From Sapientia aquatica (GTDB lineage Bacteria > Pseudomonadota > Gammaproteobacteria > Burkholderiales > Burkholderiaceae_D), in contig NZ_SMYL01000002.1 in the NCBI RefSeq assembly GCF_004358105.1, positions 731,971-795,970 of the forward strand: a DNA stretch of 64,000 nucleotides, written 5' to 3'. This document shows, one piece after another, positions 18,786 through 27,093 of the stretch. Below the pieces are notes generated by a model that was not told where the DNA came from, searched no databases, and saw only the letters and a list, made by a program, of their open reading frames with translations. The position numbers and the translations under genes are program-made. Each line of letters begins with the position of its first letter. Position 1 is the stretch's first letter.

Positions 18786-21578
18786 TTGAAAACTGTGTGG
18801 CGATTTTTGCTGTCGGCGGTGTTGCTGCTATTGCTCACGAGTTGTGCAATTAAGCGGTCGAACTACGACGTGCCGGTGTATCAATTGCCAGCCCAGTTTA
18901 AAAATCAGCTTCCGACTGAGCCGGTGTCTAAAGCCGCTTCGCAAGGTGAGGGCGCGGGAAGCGAGGCTACCAATGTGCAAGCGGACGCGATGGCACTGAG
19001 CGCATCGAAATCCGATGCAAAAGATGAAGTAAAGAATGACGCAAAGGGTAACTCAGAGGCCAACCCAACAGCAGAGGAAAACCCTAGCAGCAACGCCGTG
19101 ACAAGTCCGGCCGCAACCCCAGCCGCAACCGCGTTTAGCATCAACGAATGGTGGTTGTTATTTGGCAGTGATGAACTATCCGCTTTGATTGATCGAGGTA
19201 TGGCGAATAATCCTGACATCCGCATCGCTACTTTGCATATTTCGCAGGCCAAGCTGCGTTCTGAGCAGGCGCACGCGGGGCAATTGCCCACGCTCGATAC
19301 CTCGTTTACTGCCGGACCGCAAAAGGGCAGTTCGCCCGCTTCCAGTGTTTCGGGCGCGAGTGTGAATTTGAATTGGCAGTTGGATGTGTGGGGCGAGCAG
19401 GCGGCGTTGTCTCAGGAAGCCGACTTTCAGTTATGGCAGACGATTTTTGACGCCAACAATATGAAGCGCAATATTGCCGCTAGCATTGCCACCAGTTACA
19501 TCGAATATTTGCTCAGTTGCGAGCGCTTAAAAATCGCCCGCGATACCGAGAAAATTCTGAGCGATTTGCTCATCACGATGGAAAAGCGTGCTTCGGTGGG
19601 CGACGCCACCATGTTTGAATTAGAACAGCAACGCTCGGCGATTTATTCCGAGCGTTCCTTAATTCCCAATCTGGAACAGCAACGCGAAGAAGCGATTGAA
19701 TCGTTGGCCTATTTGTTGGGAACGGTGCCCAGCGCCTTGACCCTATCCGACGCCGATTTAGACAGTTTGCATTTGCCGGACACAGTGCCGAATTTGCCGT
19801 CCACCATGTTGTTGCGCCGCCCCGATGTGCGTTCTATGGAGGCACGCTTGTTGGCGGCTGACGTCGATATCGATGTGATGCGCGCGCGCTTGCTGCCCCA
19901 GGTCGGTTTAACGGCGCAAACCGGCTACAGCGGATTGGTGTCGCAATTATTTCGACCTGAGACCTTTTTCTGGAACATGTTTGCCAACGTGACCGGTAAT
20001 GTGTTTGACGCAGGCAAGCAATCGGCCATGGTTAAACAATCGGTTTTGATGCACGAAGAAATGGTCGAGAGTTACGCCAGAACGATATTGCAAGCGGTGC
20101 GCGAAGTGGAACGTGCTTTATATAGCATTCGCGTTTCTGGTCAGCGTACCAAGCTACAAAATGAGGCGATGTCATCCGCCCAAAAAGCGTGGGACATCAG
20201 TAATAAAGTCTACAGTGTGGGCGGGGTTGATTTCATGTCGCTGCAAGAAACCCAGCGCACGTATCGCCGCTATATCGAAGATTATCAACATGTGCGCGCC
20301 GATTATTACCACGCCTATATCAATCTATTTCAAGCGCTGGGCGGTGGCGAGGATGTCGATAGCGCGTTGCCCGGCAAAGGCGCACGCCCTGCAATGCCCG
20401 CGACCGTCTTGGCTAGCAACGCGACGCCACCAGTGTTTAGTTCGGCAACACAGACTGACAAGGCAAAGGTTAAGTGGCAAGCCAATATAAAGGACGACAA
20501 AAATCAGCAAGAATATTGGCAGGTCGCGTTGGCAGGGCATTACCAATTAAAAACAATAGACGCTGTGGCGCGCGATTTGCAAAAGCGCTTTCCAGCACAA
20601 ATGGAGCAGCACGATATTTATCCAGTGTTAGAAGGCCAGTTGGGCGACGCTAAAGTCGGGCAGCAATCGTGGTACCAACTCAATATTGCTAAGTTTACTT
20701 CTGCCGAAAAAGCGCACGAGCTGTGCAAACTGCTGCGTGCCGATTTACAGCGGTGTTCGGTCACTTCTAGCCGCAACGTTGGACAAGTCGCCAATCAACC
20801 GGCAGAACGTCCCAAAGAATTAATCGTCGCCAGCGCAACACCTGTTGCCACTGAAGCGCTACAAGATAGCGTGGCAAGCGCGCCGCCCAAAGAGCCACCG
20901 ACAACGTCCCACATTACCTTGGTTGACCTCACCAAAACTGAGGCAAAACCAGAGCTGCCATCGACTGCATTCGCGCCCGCGCAGCCTGAAGCTATCCAGC
21001 CGATTCAAATTTCAGCTTTACCTAAAAATGATAATGCGCCAGCAAGTGCCCCCGTCGTTGCAGAAACTGGCAAGCCAGTGCAGGCGGCAGAAATGCGTAA
21101 GCAAGTACCAAACGAATTAGCCAAAGTCGCTCAACAGCCGCTAGAAAATGCCGCGCCCAAAGAACCTGAAAAAGTCCAAGCGCCAGCGGTCATGAGCACC
21201 CCATCAGCTGAAATAGCGAAAGAACCAGAAAACTCAGCGCCGATGGAAGTTGCCGAACAATTCGACACACCAGAAAGCTGGACGATCGAGCTAACCGAGC
21301 GCGTGCCACGCAGACAAATCGGCGCTGTCTTGCGCGATTTGCGACTACGTTATCCAAGCCAAATGGCACAGAAAAAACTGTATAGCGCCGCCGAAGAACT
21401 ACTTGGCGGCAAAAAGAATTTGCAACAACCGAATTACAAACTAACGTTGGATAACTTTGACAATGCCAAAGCGGCGGTCGATTTTTGTGCCGCACTACGA
21501 ACTGATTCGCAAGGCTGTCACGTGTATTCCAACCGCTCGCAAGTGCCGCTGCCCGAAGCGGTTTTGGCAACGCAGTAG
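18786..21578 (+). CDS. TolC-like outer membrane efflux lipoprotein fused to two SPOR-like domains
   Basis: This is about 930 residues from TTG 18786, which has GGGAAAGGGA 7 bases upstream and gives a clean lipoprotein signal (lipobox LTSC, Cys 20). A charged Ala/Ser/Lys-rich linker (about residues 40-105) precedes a full OMF domain of the NodT/TolC class (about 110-540). That domain has the motif LLRRPDVRSMEARLLAADVDI and coiled-coil-forming helices. Uniquely, two homologous domains follow, near residues 570-655 and 835-915. They share a [F/Y]PxQM core and a Cys-x9-Cys pair (ELCKLLRADLQRC and DFCAALRTDSQGC) and look SPOR-like. A Pro/Ala/Glu linker of about 170 residues separates them. It should form the outer membrane channel for the ABC/HlyD pair downstream. 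The extra domains may bind cell wall or the adaptor. Confidence 0.85.
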   Translation: MKTVWRFLLSAVLLLLLTSCAIKRSNYDVPVYQLPAQFKNQLPTEPVSKAASQGEGAGSEATNVQADAMALSASKSDAKDEVKNDAKGNSEANPTAEENPSSNAVTSPAATPAATAFSINEWWLLFGSDELSALIDRGMANNPDIRIATLHISQAKLRSEQAHAGQLPTLDTSFTAGPQKGSSPASSVSGASVNLNWQLDVWGEQAALSQEADFQLWQTIFDANNMKRNIAASIATSYIEYLLSCERLKIARDTEKILSDLLITMEKRASVGDATMFELEQQRSAIYSERSLIPNLEQQREEAIESLAYLLGTVPSALTLSDADLDSLHLPDTVPNLPSTMLLRRPDVRSMEARLLAADVDIDVMRARLLPQVGLTAQTGYSGLVSQLFRPETFFWNMFANVTGNVFDAGKQSAMVKQSVLMHEEMVESYARTILQAVREVERALYSIRVSGQRTKLQNEAMSSAQKAWDISNKVYSVGGVDFMSLQETQRTYRRYIEDYQHVRADYYHAYINLFQALGGGEDVDSALPGKGARPAMPATVLASNATPPVFSSATQTDKAKVKWQANIKDDKNQQEYWQVALAGHYQLKTIDAVARDLQKRFPAQMEQHDIYPVLEGQLGDAKVGQQSWYQLNIAKFTSAEKAHELCKLLRADLQRCSVTSSRNVGQVANQPAERPKELIVASATPVATEALQDSVASAPPKEPPTTSHITLVDLTKTEAKPELPSTAFAPAQPEAIQPIQISALPKNDNAPASAPVVAETGKPVQAAEMRKQVPNELAKVAQQPLENAAPKEPEKVQAPAVMSTPSAEIAKEPENSAPMEVAEQFDTPESWTIELTERVPRRQIGAVLRDLRLRYPSQMAQKKLYSAAEELLGGKKNLQQPNYKLTLDNFDNAKAAVDFCAALRTDSQGCHVYSNRSQVPLPEAVLATQ

Positions 21579-21663
21579 TGCAAGTAGAAATGATTATCTT
21601 GGTGAATGTGCTGTTTAACTTAGGCCGCGTTGCAGGTTTGCGCAACGATTAACGCAGAAAATT

Positions 21664-23808
21664 ATGGAACCTAAATTTACTCATACCGTAGTTCAGTGTT
21701 TGACTGCAATCGCCCAGCATCACGGGGTGCAGATTAATCCTGACCGGATCATTCACGACTATGCGCTAAGCAATGAAGAACCGTCGTTTCCACAAGTTTT
21801 GCGCATCGCTGCCGAGATCGGATTAAAAGCTAAAGACTATGAATTTTCGTGGGAAACCTTGCTGGCCCAAAAAGGCGTATTTCCAATCTTGGCTAGGAAA
21901 AAAGACGGCACTGCCGTCATCGTGGTTGGAGTAAGAACAGAAGAATCCGTGCATCAAGTGGCGGTGCTAGATCCTCTGGGCGACATGGGCTCGCTCAATT
22001 TGATGGATAAAGCCAGCTTTACCGAGATTTGGGATGGAAGCGTGATTCTGCTTAAGCGCAATCACTCGGTAACCGACCCCAATCAACCATTTAGTTTGCG
22101 CTGGTTTTTGCCTGAAATTTTGAAACAGAAACAGGCGTTTAGAGACATTATTTTTACTGCCTTGGCGATGCATTTGTTGGGCTTGGCATCCCCGTTATTT
22201 TTCCAAGTGGTGATCGATAAAGTGCTGCTGCACGAGAGCACATCCACTTTATGGGTGCTTACCGTTGGTATTTTGATGGCGATGTTGTTCGAAACCGGCT
22301 TCAATTTTTTACGCCAAACATTGCTGCTGGCGGCGACCAATAAAATTGATATGAATTTAACGCGGCGGGTATTTAAGCGCTTGCTCTCGTTGCCGATTGA
22401 TTATTTCGAAACTACTGCCGCCGGCGTGGTAACCCGACAAATGCAGCAATTAGAAGGCATTCGCAATTTCTTAACTGGACGCTTATTTTTTACCGCACTG
22501 GATGCAACGGCCTTGATTATTTTCTTGCCGATTTTATTCATGTATTCGTTCTCACTGGCCTTGATCGTGCTTGGCTTTACGTTGGCCATTACGGGAATTA
22601 TTACGCTGTTACTGCCAACTTACCGCAATCGTTTAAATGAATTAAATATGGCTGAAGGTCAGCGCCAATCGCATTTGGTGGAAACCGTGCACGGCATGCG
22701 CACGGTCAAGGCGTTAGCGATCGAACCGGCGCAGCGTAAGCGTTGGGATCAATACTCTGCCAACTCAATTTCGCGTCATTTTAAAGTCAGTCAAATCGCC
22801 ATTGCGGGCAATGCAGCCACCGACTTGCTCGGTAAATTGCTACCGATTGTGATTATCGTGGTCGGGGCGCAAAGCGTGTTTGATCATACTTTGTCGGTGG
22901 GTGTGTTGATTGGTTTTCAAATGATTTCGGGGCGCGTGATTAGTCCATTGATTCAAATTGTGGGCCTGATTAATGAGTACCAACAAACAGCGATGTCGGT
23001 CAACATGCTGGCCGATGTGATGAACCGGCCATCCGAGGGACGTCAAGGCTCTGCTGGTTTGCGCCCCGTGTTGCAAGGCGTGATTACGTTCGATAACGTG
23101 ACCTTCCGCTATCCGGGCGCGACTATTTTGGCGTTGGACCATGCTTCCTTCACCATCGATGCCGGCAAAGTTATTGGGATCGTTGGTCGTAGCGGATCGG
23201 GTAAAACTACCTTGGCTAAACTGATCCAAGGCTTATATCCGGTTGAGGACGGCATTATTCGCTTCGATGGCGTCGACGCGCGTGAAATTGATTTAGCCTA
23301 TTTGCGCCGTCATGTGGGCGTCGTTTTGCAAGAGAATTTTTTATTCCGTGGTTCGGTGCGTGACAATATTTCTATCGCTAAGCCCGATGCCACGTTTGAC
23401 GAAATTGTCGAAGCCTGTCGGGTGGCTGGTGCGGATGAATTTATTGAGCGCCTGCCTCAAGGTTACGACACGATGTTGGAAGAAAATGCCTCCAACCTAA
23501 GCGGTGGGCAAAAGCAGCGGCTATCGATTGCGCGCTCGATTTTGACTAATCCGCCGATCTTGATTTTGGACGAAGCCGCCAGCGCACTTGATCCAGAGAG
23601 CGAAGCTATTTTTATTCAGAATTTATCCAAAATTGCTGTGGGTCGCACCGTGATTATGATTTCGCATCGACTATCGACCTTAGTCAACGCGCACAGTATT
23701 TTGGTGATGCATCAAGGACGTTTATCGGATGCGGGCAAGCATTCAGAATTGCTCGAGCGTAGTTCAACTTATCAACAGTTGTGGAACCAACAGACGAGTC
23801 ACTTGTGA
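21664..23808 (+). CDS. Type I secretion ABC transporter with degenerate C39-like domain
   Basis: This 714-residue HlyB/LapB-like transporter has three parts. Residues 1-135 form a C39-like domain. The Cys in VVQCLTAIAQHHG aligns with the second, non-catalytic Cys of true C39 peptidases, and the catalytic Cys position appears to be Thr, so it should bind substrate rather than cleave it. Residues 140-440 form the six-helix membrane domain. The nucleotide-binding domain has Walker A GRSGSGKT (about 507), signature LSGGQKQR (about 612), Walker B ILILDEAAS and the H-loop SHR. It powers one-step export of a protein substrate. The HlyD gene overlaps its stop codon. A likely cargo is the giant repeat protein. 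Confidence 0.93.
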   Translation: MEPKFTHTVVQCLTAIAQHHGVQINPDRIIHDYALSNEEPSFPQVLRIAAEIGLKAKDYEFSWETLLAQKGVFPILARKKDGTAVIVVGVRTEESVHQVAVLDPLGDMGSLNLMDKASFTEIWDGSVILLKRNHSVTDPNQPFSLRWFLPEILKQKQAFRDIIFTALAMHLLGLASPLFFQVVIDKVLLHESTSTLWVLTVGILMAMLFETGFNFLRQTLLLAATNKIDMNLTRRVFKRLLSLPIDYFETTAAGVVTRQMQQLEGIRNFLTGRLFFTALDATALIIFLPILFMYSFSLALIVLGFTLAITGIITLLLPTYRNRLNELNMAEGQRQSHLVETVHGMRTVKALAIEPAQRKRWDQYSANSISRHFKVSQIAIAGNAATDLLGKLLPIVIIVVGAQSVFDHTLSVGVLIGFQMISGRVISPLIQIVGLINEYQQTAMSVNMLADVMNRPSEGRQGSAGLRPVLQGVITFDNVTFRYPGATILALDHASFTIDAGKVIGIVGRSGSGKTTLAKLIQGLYPVEDGIIRFDGVDAREIDLAYLRRHVGVVLQENFLFRGSVRDNISIAKPDATFDEIVEACRVAGADEFIERLPQGYDTMLEENASNLSGGQKQRLSIARSILTNPPILILDEAASALDPESEAIFIQNLSKIAVGRTVIMISHRLSTLVNAHSILVMHQGRLSDAGKHSELLERSSTYQQLWNQQTSHL

Positions 23809-25223
23809 AACTATTCTTTACTGCTAAATCGAAGTCGAAATCCGCACCGACCTCGAAACCTAAATCCAAATCGAATTCGAAATCGAAGTCCAAATCGAAA
23901 TCGAACTCGGAAGGCCCGATCGCGGACTTTTTGGCTGATGCCGATGAAATTGAGCTGCGTCCGATTCCTCCGTATCTGCAGCGCACCTTGCACATCATGT
24001 TGTTTGCCGTGGTGTGCTTTTTTACTTGGGCTACGTTTTCTAAGCTCGATATCAACGTCACCACCACGGGCCGCTTAATTACTCTGCAACCGAATATCGT
24101 GGTGCAGCCGCTGGACACGGCCATTATCAAAAAAATCAATGTTGGTGTCGGCCAGATCGTCAAAAAAGGCGATCAACTCGCGATGCTAGATCCGACGTTT
24201 ACCGAGGCGGATGAAAACCAATTAAGAAACCGCTTACAAAGCTACGAAACCGAAATCGCGCGCTTAGAAGCTGAAATGGAAGGCAAAGGCGAGGGCGACA
24301 AAGCAGGTGCGGATTCAGACAGCAAATTACAAAACCGCTTATCACGCGAGAGCCAAGCGAACTACCAAGCGCAAATGCAGCGCAGTAGCGAAAACATTTC
24401 ACGCTTAATGGCATCGATGGAAACCAATCGCCACGATCAAGAAGGCTTGGCTGCGCGGGTTAAAGTGTTGAAAGATTCCGAGAAAATGATTTCGGATTTG
24501 GTCGATCAAAAATACGCCGTTCGGGCGCGTTTATTGGACGCGCAAGATCGCTTATTAGAAGCGCAGCGTAGTTTGGAAATGAGTAAAAATCGTCAATACG
24601 AACTGCAACGTGAACTCGCTGCCGCGCAAGCAGATCGACGTTCCTACGATACAGGTTGGCGTCAAAAAGTGATGGAGGAAATGCTCAACGTGCAGCGTGA
24701 CCGCGATGCTATCAAAGACCAACTGCAAAAAGCCGACCTGCACAATAAATTAGTCATCTTGACCGCGCCCGCTGACGGCGTTGTGTTAGAAATCGCCAAA
24801 CTGTCGCAAGGCTCTATCGTGCGTGGCACTGAGACATTGATAACTTTGGTGCCCTTGGATTCTGAGTTGGAGGCCGAAGTGCAAATCGATGCGGCCGACA
24901 TCGGTTACGTCAAGCTGGGCGATGTTGCACGCATCAAATTGGATGCTTATCCATTCCAAAAACACGGTACCTTGGAAGGGACATTACGCACGATCAGCGA
25001 GGATTCATTTAAACAAGATGTGACGTCACAGAAAAAAATGGATGGCTATTATTTAAGCCGCATTCATTTAAATACCGTAAGACTCAAGGGCATGCAAAAA
25101 GGAGCGCGCTTGTTGCCGGGTATGACTGTGACGGCGGAGCTTAATGTTGGTAAGCGTTCGGTGATGTCTTATATTTTGTGGCCGTTGACGAAGGCGCTTA
25201 ACGAATCGATACGCGAACCATAA
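23805..25223 (+). CDS. HlyD-family periplasmic adaptor with Lys-Ser-rich N terminus
   Basis: This protein is about 472 residues from GTG 23805, whose TGA overlaps the transporter stop (GTGA), implying coupled translation. A GTG at 23781 is the longer alternative. Residues 8-36 are a Lys-Ser dipeptide run facing the cytoplasm. One transmembrane helix follows (HIMLFAVVCFFTWATF, about 60-80). Then come a lipoyl half-motif (VVQPLDTAIIKKINVGVGQIVKKGDQLAMLDP), long coiled-coil hairpins, a second lipoyl half (APADGVVLEIAKLSQGSIVRGTETLITLVP) and a beta-barrel domain. It bridges the ABC transporter and the OMF. The N-terminal repeat is encoded by a hexanucleotide tract. Confidence 0.92.
   Translation: MKLFFTAKSKSKSAPTSKPKSKSNSKSKSKSKSNSEGPIADFLADADEIELRPIPPYLQRTLHIMLFAVVCFFTWATFSKLDINVTTTGRLITLQPNIVVQPLDTAIIKKINVGVGQIVKKGDQLAMLDPTFTEADENQLRNRLQSYETEIARLEAEMEGKGEGDKAGADSDSKLQNRLSRESQANYQAQMQRSSENISRLMASMETNRHDQEGLAARVKVLKDSEKMISDLVDQKYAVRARLLDAQDRLLEAQRSLEMSKNRQYELQRELAAAQADRRSYDTGWRQKVMEEMLNVQRDRDAIKDQLQKADLHNKLVILTAPADGVVLEIAKLSQGSIVRGTETLITLVPLDSELEAEVQIDAADIGYVKLGDVARIKLDAYPFQKHGTLEGTLRTISEDSFKQDVTSQKKMDGYYLSRIHLNTVRLKGMQKGARLLPGMTVTAELNVGKRSVMSYILWPLTKALNESIREP
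23825..23907 (+). repeat. Degenerate hexanucleotide (AAATCG-type) tract in the hlyD-like gene
   Basis: Repeated AAATCG/AAGTCG/AAATCC hexamers encode alternating Lys-Ser, interrupted by APTSKP. Gain or loss of a hexamer keeps frame and changes only the length of the cytoplasmic tail. Confidence 0.75.
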
Positions 25224-25265
25224 GGCGAGCGTCGGTTAATTGCTAGGAGGGGAGTTGCAAAAATC

Positions 25266-26288
25266 ATGAAAAATTTAGCCAATAAATTGAGTCGAAAAAC
25301 ATTACTCAAATGCCTGATGTGTTGTGCGGCTTTGCTGTTCTCGTCGCTCTCATTGGCGGCAACTCCGGCGCATTGCATTAACAACGCGGATGATGTTGTG
25401 TTGCGCGGTACTGCCACCAAAGAGCCGTTAAAAATGAGTGATGGCAGAGTAATTTCGGTCTGGATTTTAACAACCGAGACCGCTGTGTGTATCTACGAAT
25501 TTAACGATACCGATACGCTAAAAAAATCGCCGGTCAATGTCAGTCGCATTCAAATCCTCGGCGCGGCGCCGCCAACGGGCGTTTTGATTGAATTACACGG
25601 CATGCTGAGAACAGGCAATTTCACGCCGTATTACGCGGTGCCCAATTCCATTTCCGTCAGTAGCGGAATTCGAGTGCGTAAAAAAAGCGCTGACGAGGCA
25701 ACAACGCCAAGCAGCAGTAAGCGCAGCGATGATGGCGACAACCGAATTGCGCTGGAAGCAATTGCGCTTCCATTGGAATTAAAACGCGCTGAAGAACCCA
25801 AGCTCAAAAAAAATACCGATAACGCCAGTAATGCGTTCACGCCCGATAGAACAGTGCGCCAGTCGCCCATTCCCACCCAAATCATGACGGCCTTAACGAC
25901 GGCAAAACAAAAAGCCATGCTATTTAATGTGGATCTAATGGAAGTTGAATCTGACGACACGCCCGGCGCATCGGGCTATTCGATCTATATTCGCTATAAA
26001 AAAGAATCGTTCACCGGCAATTGGCTGGGACGGGAAGCGGTGGTGTCCTACGACGATCAATACAATTTGGCGACCGAGATCGTCAAACAGCTCGTCAAAA
26101 TCGATCAAGATCCAGGAATGAAAGCGCATTCCAGATATGTCAGCGTGTGCAGCGAATTGGATGGCGCAACTTCGGCGGCGGGTAAGCCAGTAGTAGAGTT
26201 TTTGGGCTGCGCCAATTACAGCCCAGACAAAGATGTGGTGGATAGAGATTTCACCAAAGTATCCACCAAGTTCGCTTCCGCGCGCTAA
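25266..26288 (+). CDS. Unknown exported protein at the end of the type I secretion operon
   Basis: I do not recognise this 340-residue protein. GGAGGGGAG precedes ATG 25266. A Sec signal peptide covers about residues 1-32 (hydrophobic core LMCCAALLFSSLSLA). The mature N-terminal half (about 33-140) is a beta-rich domain with CINNADDVVLRGTATKE and AVCIYEF and two Cys. A basic, Ser/Lys-rich linker (about 140-195) is followed by a C-terminal domain with YSIYIRYKKESFTGNWLGREAVVSYDD and YVSVCSELDG, which also has two Cys. It is probably periplasmic. It follows the HlyD gene by 42 bp on the same strand, so it may help assembly, retention or quality control of the exported protein; this is inference. 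Confidence 0.75.
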   Translation: MKNLANKLSRKTLLKCLMCCAALLFSSLSLAATPAHCINNADDVVLRGTATKEPLKMSDGRVISVWILTTETAVCIYEFNDTDTLKKSPVNVSRIQILGAAPPTGVLIELHGMLRTGNFTPYYAVPNSISVSSGIRVRKKSADEATTPSSSKRSDDGDNRIALEAIALPLELKRAEEPKLKKNTDNASNAFTPDRTVRQSPIPTQIMTALTTAKQKAMLFNVDLMEVESDDTPGASGYSIYIRYKKESFTGNWLGREAVVSYDDQYNLATEIVKQLVKIDQDPGMKAHSRYVSVCSELDGATSAAGKPVVEFLGCANYSPDKDVVDRDFTKVSTKFASAR

Positions 26289-26335
26289 GGAAGAACTCCG
26301 CACTGATCAAATACGCTGCGCAAATCGACGCGGCA

Positions 26336-26650
26336 CTAATTGGCAATCATTTCGTCCTGAGCTACGCGCCTGAATTCAGGGAAGCACATCGAAATCTCGC
26401 TCCAAGCTCCTCTGCGCCACAATTCCAGAAAAACCAAACCATCTAGCCCTTCCATATTGATGGCGAAGTCAATCGCACTGCAATATTGCGCCGCGGTTCG
26501 TTGCGAGTAGGGCGCGCCTATCATCGTGGATGCTTGGTACAGCGGCGGCAATTTTTTATTCACCAAAGGCAGATTACCCACCTCAGTCCCATCAGGCCGC
26601 ACCGCTTGCTGCGCCGACAACCAGTCGCCAGTATCTTTATTAATCATCAT
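26336..26650 (-). CDS. Small protein of unknown function
   Basis: This 104-residue protein runs from ATG 26650 (GAGGAA 5 bases upstream); a longer frame to 26737 has no ribosome-binding site. It has no signal peptide or membrane helix. Features seen are a polar N terminus (MINKDTGDWLSAQQAVRPDG), SQRTAAQYCSAIDFAINMEGLDG and a hydrophobic-aromatic end (VFLELWRRGAWSEISMCFPEF). I recognise no family. It is convergent with the type I secretion operon and 47 bp from it. Confidence 0.55.
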   Translation of the reverse strand: MMINKDTGDWLSAQQAVRPDGTEVGNLPLVNKKLPPLYQASTMIGAPYSQRTAAQYCSAIDFAINMEGLDGLVFLELWRRGAWSEISMCFPEFRRVAQDEMIAN

Positions 26651-26833
26651 AGTTCCTCGCGTAGATGCACAATTGCTGAATAATTTAGCCGCTAATTTGT
26701 TGAAGATAGTTAGCTGTTTGGGGCTTATTGCTAGCAATGTAATTTAATGCGGGAATGGCTTATTGATTTGGCTTAAAGTTTGGCCGTTTGAGGATTAGGC
26801 CGGGGATTTTTTAACAAAGAACTTAATTCGGAA

Positions 26834-26866
26834 ATAAAAAAGGGGCTGCAATCGCTTGCAACCCCT
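26834..26866 (-). terminator. Terminator of tRNA-Asn
   Basis: On the minus strand GGGGTTGCAA and TTGCAGCCCC arms flank GCGA and run into TTTTTT. It sits 10 bp past the tRNA 3' end. Confidence 0.85.
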
Positions 26867-26875
26867 TTCGAATTT

Positions 26876-26951
26876 TGGCTCCCCGACCTGGACTCGAACC
26901 AGGGACCTGCGGATTAACAGTCCGTCGCTCTACCGACTGAGCTATCAGGGA
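26876..26951 (-). tRNA. tRNA-Asn (anticodon GTT)
   Basis: This is a 76-nt cloverleaf ending in an encoded CCA. The acceptor arms TCCCTGA and TCGGGGA pair with one G-T. The T-arm is CCTGGTTCGAGTCCAGG, and the anticodon GTT lies at 26916-26918 within the ACTGTTAAT loop region. Confidence 0.96.
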
Positions 26952-27093
26952 ATAGTCTTAAAAATCAATGTGTTAGAAATCGTGCTTGCGTTGATTTGTC
27001 TAACTGATTTTCACAACAGAACGAATTATATCAGAACTTTTTGTCACGAAGTGGAAATTTATCGTCACTTTTTGAGGGATAACGCAGGTGTAT

